A DNA stretch of 64,000 nt from Pseudaeromonas sharmana (GTDB lineage: Bacteria > Pseudomonadota > Gammaproteobacteria > Enterobacterales > Aeromonadaceae), in contig NZ_JBHSAF010000005.1 of the NCBI RefSeq assembly GCF_042649925.1, positions 36,921 through 100,920 of the forward strand, written 5' to 3'. Of the stretch, positions 60,375 to 64,000 are shown one piece after another (the stretch's first letter is position 1; each line of letters opens with the position of its first letter). The notes beneath the pieces are model-generated. The model had not been told where the DNA came from. It did no database searches and saw only the letters and a program-made list of their open reading frames with translations. A program made the translations under genes and the position numbers.

Positions 60375-60938
60375 ATGACGCGCGTCATCAAGGGTTGCAT
60401 CGCCTTGTCGTTGCTCTGGCCGGGACTGGCCAGTGCCATGCCATTACGGGACTTTATCGATACTGGTTTCATCGGTGGCGGCTGCATGCTGTTTGCCGCG
60501 GGTCTGGTGATGGTGGTCTGGCCGCGGATGTTTCGCTGGGGGGTCATCATGTTCCTGCTGGCGGATGCCCTGTTCCTGACCCGGATCTTTCTGCGCCGGG
60601 ACATCGTCGAATTTATCGAGCAGCAAAGTCACTATGCGGCGATGATTGATGGCATGGGTCGGGATGCGGCCCGCTTCTTCACCATACTGGCTGCGGTCAC
60701 GATCATCGCCTTGGTATTGGTCCTGCGTGCCGGGCTGTTGGCGTTTTTCGGCTCCCCATCAACAGGAAATGCGCGACATCCGTCCCGTCGTCATGCAGGT
60801 TATCCATCGGATGATGAGGAACTCGAACCCGAGGTGGATGCGGTTCCTGTGCGAGATAAAAAAGGGCGTAACAAGCGGTTTCGGGTCCACGACTACCTGG
60901 AACAACTTGAATCCCAGCAGCCGATGGATCGGCGGTAA
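60375..60938 (+). CDS. Hypothetical inner-membrane protein
   Basis: A 187-residue membrane protein not recognised. Hydrophobic segments at about 5-22 (signal or anchor), 32-50, 54-70 and 100-125, then a charged cytoplasmic tail (about 130-187, with DDEELEPEVD and KKGRNKRFRVHDYLEQL). It lies between the small Arg-rich gene and kup. Upstream hairpin may affect expression. Confidence 0.6.
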   Translation: MTRVIKGCIALSLLWPGLASAMPLRDFIDTGFIGGGCMLFAAGLVMVVWPRMFRWGVIMFLLADALFLTRIFLRRDIVEFIEQQSHYAAMIDGMGRDAARFFTILAAVTIIALVLVLRAGLLAFFGSPSTGNARHPSRRHAGYPSDDEELEPEVDAVPVRDKKGRNKRFRVHDYLEQLESQQPMDRR

Positions 60939-60992
60939 TTTTCCCTTCAGCTTGTTGCAGGTCTGAACCGGACCTGGCGTGTGATATTGACG

Positions 60993-62861
60993 ATGGATGC
61001 TCATAAGAAACAACCTTTACCGGCGATCACGCTGGCGGCTATCGGTGTCGTGTATGGCGACATAGGCACTAGCCCGCTGTATACCTTCAAAGAGTGTTTT
61101 TCCCCGCATATCGGTTTGCAGCCGACGCAGGCGGTGGTATTTGGCTTTCTGTCGCTGATTTTCTGGTCACTGATCCTGATCGTTTCAATCAAATACCTGT
61201 GTTTTGTCTTGCGCGCCGACAATCGTGGTGAAGGTGGGATATTGACGCTGATGTCATTAGCCGGCCGCAATACCCCGCCAAATATGACCACGCTTTTATT
61301 GATCCTCGGGCTGATCGGTGGCGGCTTCTTTTATGGCGAGGTGGTTATTACACCCGCCATGTCGGTACTGTCGGCGCTGGAGGGGCTACAGGTTGTGACT
61401 CCGGCATTGACGCCCTATATCCTGCCGGTAGCTATCGCCGTGCTAACGCTGCTGTTCTTCATTCAAAAGCACGGTACGGCCAAGGTCGGTCGCCTGTTTG
61501 GCCCCGTCATGTTGATCTGGTTTGTCTCGCTTGGATTACTGGGCGCCGTTTCCATCCTCAAGCATCCGCAGATTCTGGCGGCGTTGAACCCGATGTGGGG
61601 GCTGCATTTTTTCGCCGAGCATAAATGGATCGCGTTTGTGGCGCTTGGCTCGGTCGTGCTGGCCATCACCGGCGTCGAGGCCCTGTATGCCGATATGGGG
61701 CATTTCGGTCGTCTACCAATTCGTATCGCGTGGTTCGCGGTCGTGCTCCCTGCCTTGTTGTTGAACTATTTCGGCCAAGGTGCCTTGTTGTTGCACAATC
61801 CGGCCGCGGTGAATAATCCGTTCTTCAATCTGGCGCCGGGCTGGGCGCTGGTTCCACTGGTTATTCTGGCTACGCTGGCGACTGTGATTGCGTCGCAGGC
61901 GGTGATCTCCGGTGTCTTCTCCTTAACACGACAAGCGGTACGGCTGGGCTACCTGCCAGGCATGACGATCAAGCACACATCGGAAAGCGAGGCAGGGCAA
62001 ATTTATCTGCCGTTCATTAACTGGATGCTGTTTGCCGCAGTATTGGTGGTGGTCGTGATTTTCCGCGAGTCGAGCAATCTGGCGGCGGCATACGGTATTG
62101 CAGTCACGGGGACCATGGTGATCACCACTCTGCTGGTTTGTTCGGTAGCCAGATATAACTGGGACTGGAATCCGCTACTGGTACGCGTGATGCTGGTTTG
62201 CCTGTTGATTCTTGATGTGCCGTTCTTTGCGGCAAATGTCCTGAAGTTGTTGGCGGGGGGTTGGTTACCGTTGGCATTGGGTTGTGTGATGTTCACCGTG
62301 ATGGCGACCTGGAAGTGGGAGCGATTCCTGTTGTTCCGCCAGTTGTCTCGGATGAGTATGCCGCTGGATGCATTCATTCTGTCGTTAAACAAGGACAAAC
62401 CGGTTCGAGTTCCGGGCACGGCAGTCTATATGGCACGAACTCAACACGGCGTTCCATTGGCGCTGCTACACAATTTGAAACATAACAAGGTGTTGCATGA
62501 GCGAGTGGTGATCATCTCGTTCCGCACACAAGATGTACCCTATGTGGAACCCGATCAGCATATCGAGATAGAGCAGTTATCGGATAATTTCTGGCGTATC
62601 TATGCCACCTATGGTTTCCACGAGACACCTGATGTCGAGGAGGTGTTCCGCCGATGCGCCCAGAAGGGGATGAACTTCAGTTTGATGGGGACCTCTTTCT
62701 TCTTGTCGCGGGAGACGCTGATTCCACAACGCCGCTCCTTCTTGGCGATGTTGAGAGTGAAGTTGTTCATTTTGCTAAGCAAGAATTCATTACGGGCGAA
62801 TGATTTCTTTCATATCCCAGCCAACCGTGTAGTGGAACTGGGTGTGCAGGTAGAATGTTAA
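60993..62861 (+). CDS. kup: Low-affinity potassium transporter Kup
   Basis: A 622-residue K+/H+ symporter: about twelve helices in the first 440 residues starting LAAIGVVYGDIGTSPLYTFKECF (the KUP signature), with GEVVITPAMSVLSALEG and GVEALYADMGHFGR, followed by a cytoplasmic C-terminal domain (about 450-622) with MGTSFFLSRE. Length equals the E. coli protein (622). The start is ATG 60993; a GTG four codons upstream is in frame. Confidence 0.97.
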   Translation: MDAHKKQPLPAITLAAIGVVYGDIGTSPLYTFKECFSPHIGLQPTQAVVFGFLSLIFWSLILIVSIKYLCFVLRADNRGEGGILTLMSLAGRNTPPNMTTLLLILGLIGGGFFYGEVVITPAMSVLSALEGLQVVTPALTPYILPVAIAVLTLLFFIQKHGTAKVGRLFGPVMLIWFVSLGLLGAVSILKHPQILAALNPMWGLHFFAEHKWIAFVALGSVVLAITGVEALYADMGHFGRLPIRIAWFAVVLPALLLNYFGQGALLLHNPAAVNNPFFNLAPGWALVPLVILATLATVIASQAVISGVFSLTRQAVRLGYLPGMTIKHTSESEAGQIYLPFINWMLFAAVLVVVVIFRESSNLAAAYGIAVTGTMVITTLLVCSVARYNWDWNPLLVRVMLVCLLILDVPFFAANVLKLLAGGWLPLALGCVMFTVMATWKWERFLLFRQLSRMSMPLDAFILSLNKDKPVRVPGTAVYMARTQHGVPLALLHNLKHNKVLHERVVIISFRTQDVPYVEPDQHIEIEQLSDNFWRIYATYGFHETPDVEEVFRRCAQKGMNFSLMGTSFFLSRETLIPQRRSFLAMLRVKLFILLSKNSLRANDFFHIPANRVVELGVQVEC

Positions 62862-62888
62862 CGCCATATATGATGTCGCAAATAGACG

Positions 62889-62911
62889 AAAGGGTGGCTT
62901 AGCCACCCTTT
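62889..62911. terminator. Bidirectional terminator between kup and luxR
   Basis: Perfect 11-bp stem AAAGGGTGGCT / AGCCACCCTTT with a 1-nt loop, followed by TTGTCTTTC, between convergent genes. Confidence 0.9.
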
Positions 62912-62916
62912 GTCTT

Positions 62917-63693
62917 TCACGCCTTCACGATTCGGGTGATATTCAACCGTTGCATATCCGGGCGTAACTGACCCGCCGCAACATTGCGAGCGATAGCCTG
63001 GTAGCGGTTTTTACAGCCGGTTTTGCGGATCGCGCTATTCAAGTGGAAGTTGACTGTGCGCTCAGTGATCCCAAGGATGCGGGCGGCCTCCCATGAGGTC
63101 TTGCCTTCGCTGACCCAGAATAGGCACTCTCTTTCTCGATCGGATAATCGAGGATGTGGCGGAGTGAGCAGATCGCATGCCTTATTAAAGAGATAAGGTA
63201 ACAAGGGGCTGATCAGCTCGAGAGTCGTTAAAAGTTCACCGTTGGCCTCTCGTCGGCTCAGGTGCATCATGCCATGATGGCCTTGACCGCTATGTATCGG
63301 CAGCGTCATTCCTTCGGCCATGCCGTATTCACTTCGTAAAGCCATCACGGCAGAAGCATTCGCGGAAAGGTTCTTTTCATACTCACCAATTTCGTCCCAT
63401 AAGATGGGCTGACTTAAGCGGAATGAAAGCTTCACCAGTGGGTCATCCACCACGAGTTGGTTGGACCAGTAATAATCCAACCAGTCAGATGGCTCATGGC
63501 TAAAAATGGACAGATTGGACTGTAGCAAACCCGATGGCAGGAAAAGATTGAGTTGATAATGGTCAAATGCTGCGTCAGCCGCTAACTCGGCTAGCAAATG
63601 ATTAAGTGCCTCAGCAGATGAACACTCACGGATTTGGGTGATCCGGGACCTCAGTGCATCGTCCTTAGCGCGGGGGGTATTGAAATTGAACAT
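62917..63693 (-). CDS. LuxR-family quorum-sensing receptor without adjacent luxI
   Basis: A 258-residue LuxR/SdiA-type regulator. The N-terminal acyl-homoserine-lactone domain has the invariant residues in DWLDYYWSNQLVVDDPLVKL (Trp, Tyr, Asp-Pro) and ILWDEIGE (Trp), then the glycine of AEGMTLPIH. The C-terminal helix-turn-helix is SDRERECLFWVSEGKTSWEAARILGITERTVNFHLNSAIRKTGCKNRYQAIA. The C-terminal half is close to Aeromonas AhyR in pattern. No luxI lies in the flanking 300 nt upstream, or within the rest of the window, so it is a candidate solo unless luxI is beyond 64000. Confidence 0.92.
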   Translation of the reverse strand: MFNFNTPRAKDDALRSRITQIRECSSAEALNHLLAELAADAAFDHYQLNLFLPSGLLQSNLSIFSHEPSDWLDYYWSNQLVVDDPLVKLSFRLSQPILWDEIGEYEKNLSANASAVMALRSEYGMAEGMTLPIHSGQGHHGMMHLSRREANGELLTTLELISPLLPYLFNKACDLLTPPHPRLSDRERECLFWVSEGKTSWEAARILGITERTVNFHLNSAIRKTGCKNRYQAIARNVAAGQLRPDMQRLNITRIVKA

Positions 63694-64000
63694 TCATGTG
63701 TCTCCATACTATACCGGCCCATGGAGATGCACATCACTCCCGGTTGGTAAGCGCTAAATTGAGTACAAATGTCGAGCCTGGGGCTCGGCACCTGTGTTCT
63801 AAGTTGAAACCCTTAGGTTCCGTTATCTTTGGTATCAAATAATAAATCCAGATTCAATTGAAGATAGTAGACAACTGTTCGATATGTCACAGCACATCGC
63901 AACTATTAAAAAATGTACTACGCAGGTCCAAGTTGCTCATTTCCGCAGCGAACGCACCATTGTGAGGTAAAAAGTACTTGAGTGACGGAAAAGCCTCCCT
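63694..64000. other. Upstream region of luxR to window end
   Basis: 307 nt with no gene. A short hairpin GAGCC TGG GGCTC lies at about 63775-63787. No lux-box-like element of the type seen elsewhere is visible. The end of the window cuts off whatever lies upstream. Confidence 0.4.

Overview
This window comes from a gammaproteobacterial main chromosome and spans its replication origin. The order mioC, GATC-rich oriC, mnmG (gidA), rsmG, parA, parB, atpIBEFHAGDC, glmU is the classical gammaproteobacterial origin neighbourhood. The CreBC/BlrAB-type two-component system with a TTCAC-N6-TTCAC tag, the EarP/EF-P(Arg32) pair, a Cra-controlled fruBKA operon and a LuxR with an acyl-homoserine-lactone domain suggest an Aeromonadales-like organism of moderately high GC content. 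That lineage call is an inference; no rRNA or tRNA gene is present to test it.

Layout. 1-6.5 kb: a truncated PqiA-like membrane protein, a YiaD-type OmpA lipoprotein, arsenate reductase, two transporters, the EF-P rhamnosylation pair earP-efp, and mioC. 6.58-7.02 kb: oriC, with two perfect DnaA boxes, one degenerate box and 19 GATC sites. 7-18.5 kb: mnmG-rsmG-parAB and the complete nine-gene F1Fo ATP synthase operon. 18.5-26.7 kb: glmU, convergent creBC and creD, then a GlmR-like DeoR regulator and glmS (UDP-GlcNAc precursor supply).

26.7-35 kb is accessory: a divergent ohrR/ohr peroxide-defence pair; a molybdenum group (modA, a porin, a di-Mop molbindin, modD) without modBC; and a three-gene set of a large helical-repeat periplasmic protein, a DUF3142 protein and a Rof-like Rho inhibitor. 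35-38.5 kb: an overlapping aldo/keto reductase-GlcG-aldo/keto reductase operon with a divergent XRE regulator. 38.5-45.7 kb: a sugar region with a periplasmic DUF4432 protein behind a Cra box, an RpiB/LacAB-like isomerase lacking the usual cysteine, cra/fruR, and fruBKA.

45.9-51.1 kb is a zinc island: zevB-zevA-znuA-znuB-znuC, with an undescribed 38-residue membrane ORF between the Zur-like box and znuC, and divergent zur. 51.2-58.7 kb: a PIN-like protein, an orphan RelB/DinJ antitoxin, nfo, and a copper efflux set (small His/Cys-rich protein, cusF, cusB with a duplicated metal-binding domain, cusA) without cusC. 58.7-64 kb: an lgt with Bacteroidetes-like motifs, two unrecognised genes, kup and a LuxR-family receptor without a luxI partner in view.

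A recurring signal is an 18-20 bp palindrome (CCTGTCA-N4-TGACAGG) found once in each of three AT-rich intergenic spacers (21.4, 45.8 and 58.97 kb). It fits both a lux-box and a CTGT-N8-ACAG (LexA-type) layout. No CRISPR array, IS element, prophage, rRNA or tRNA was recognised. All assignments are from reading the sequence; no database search was run.
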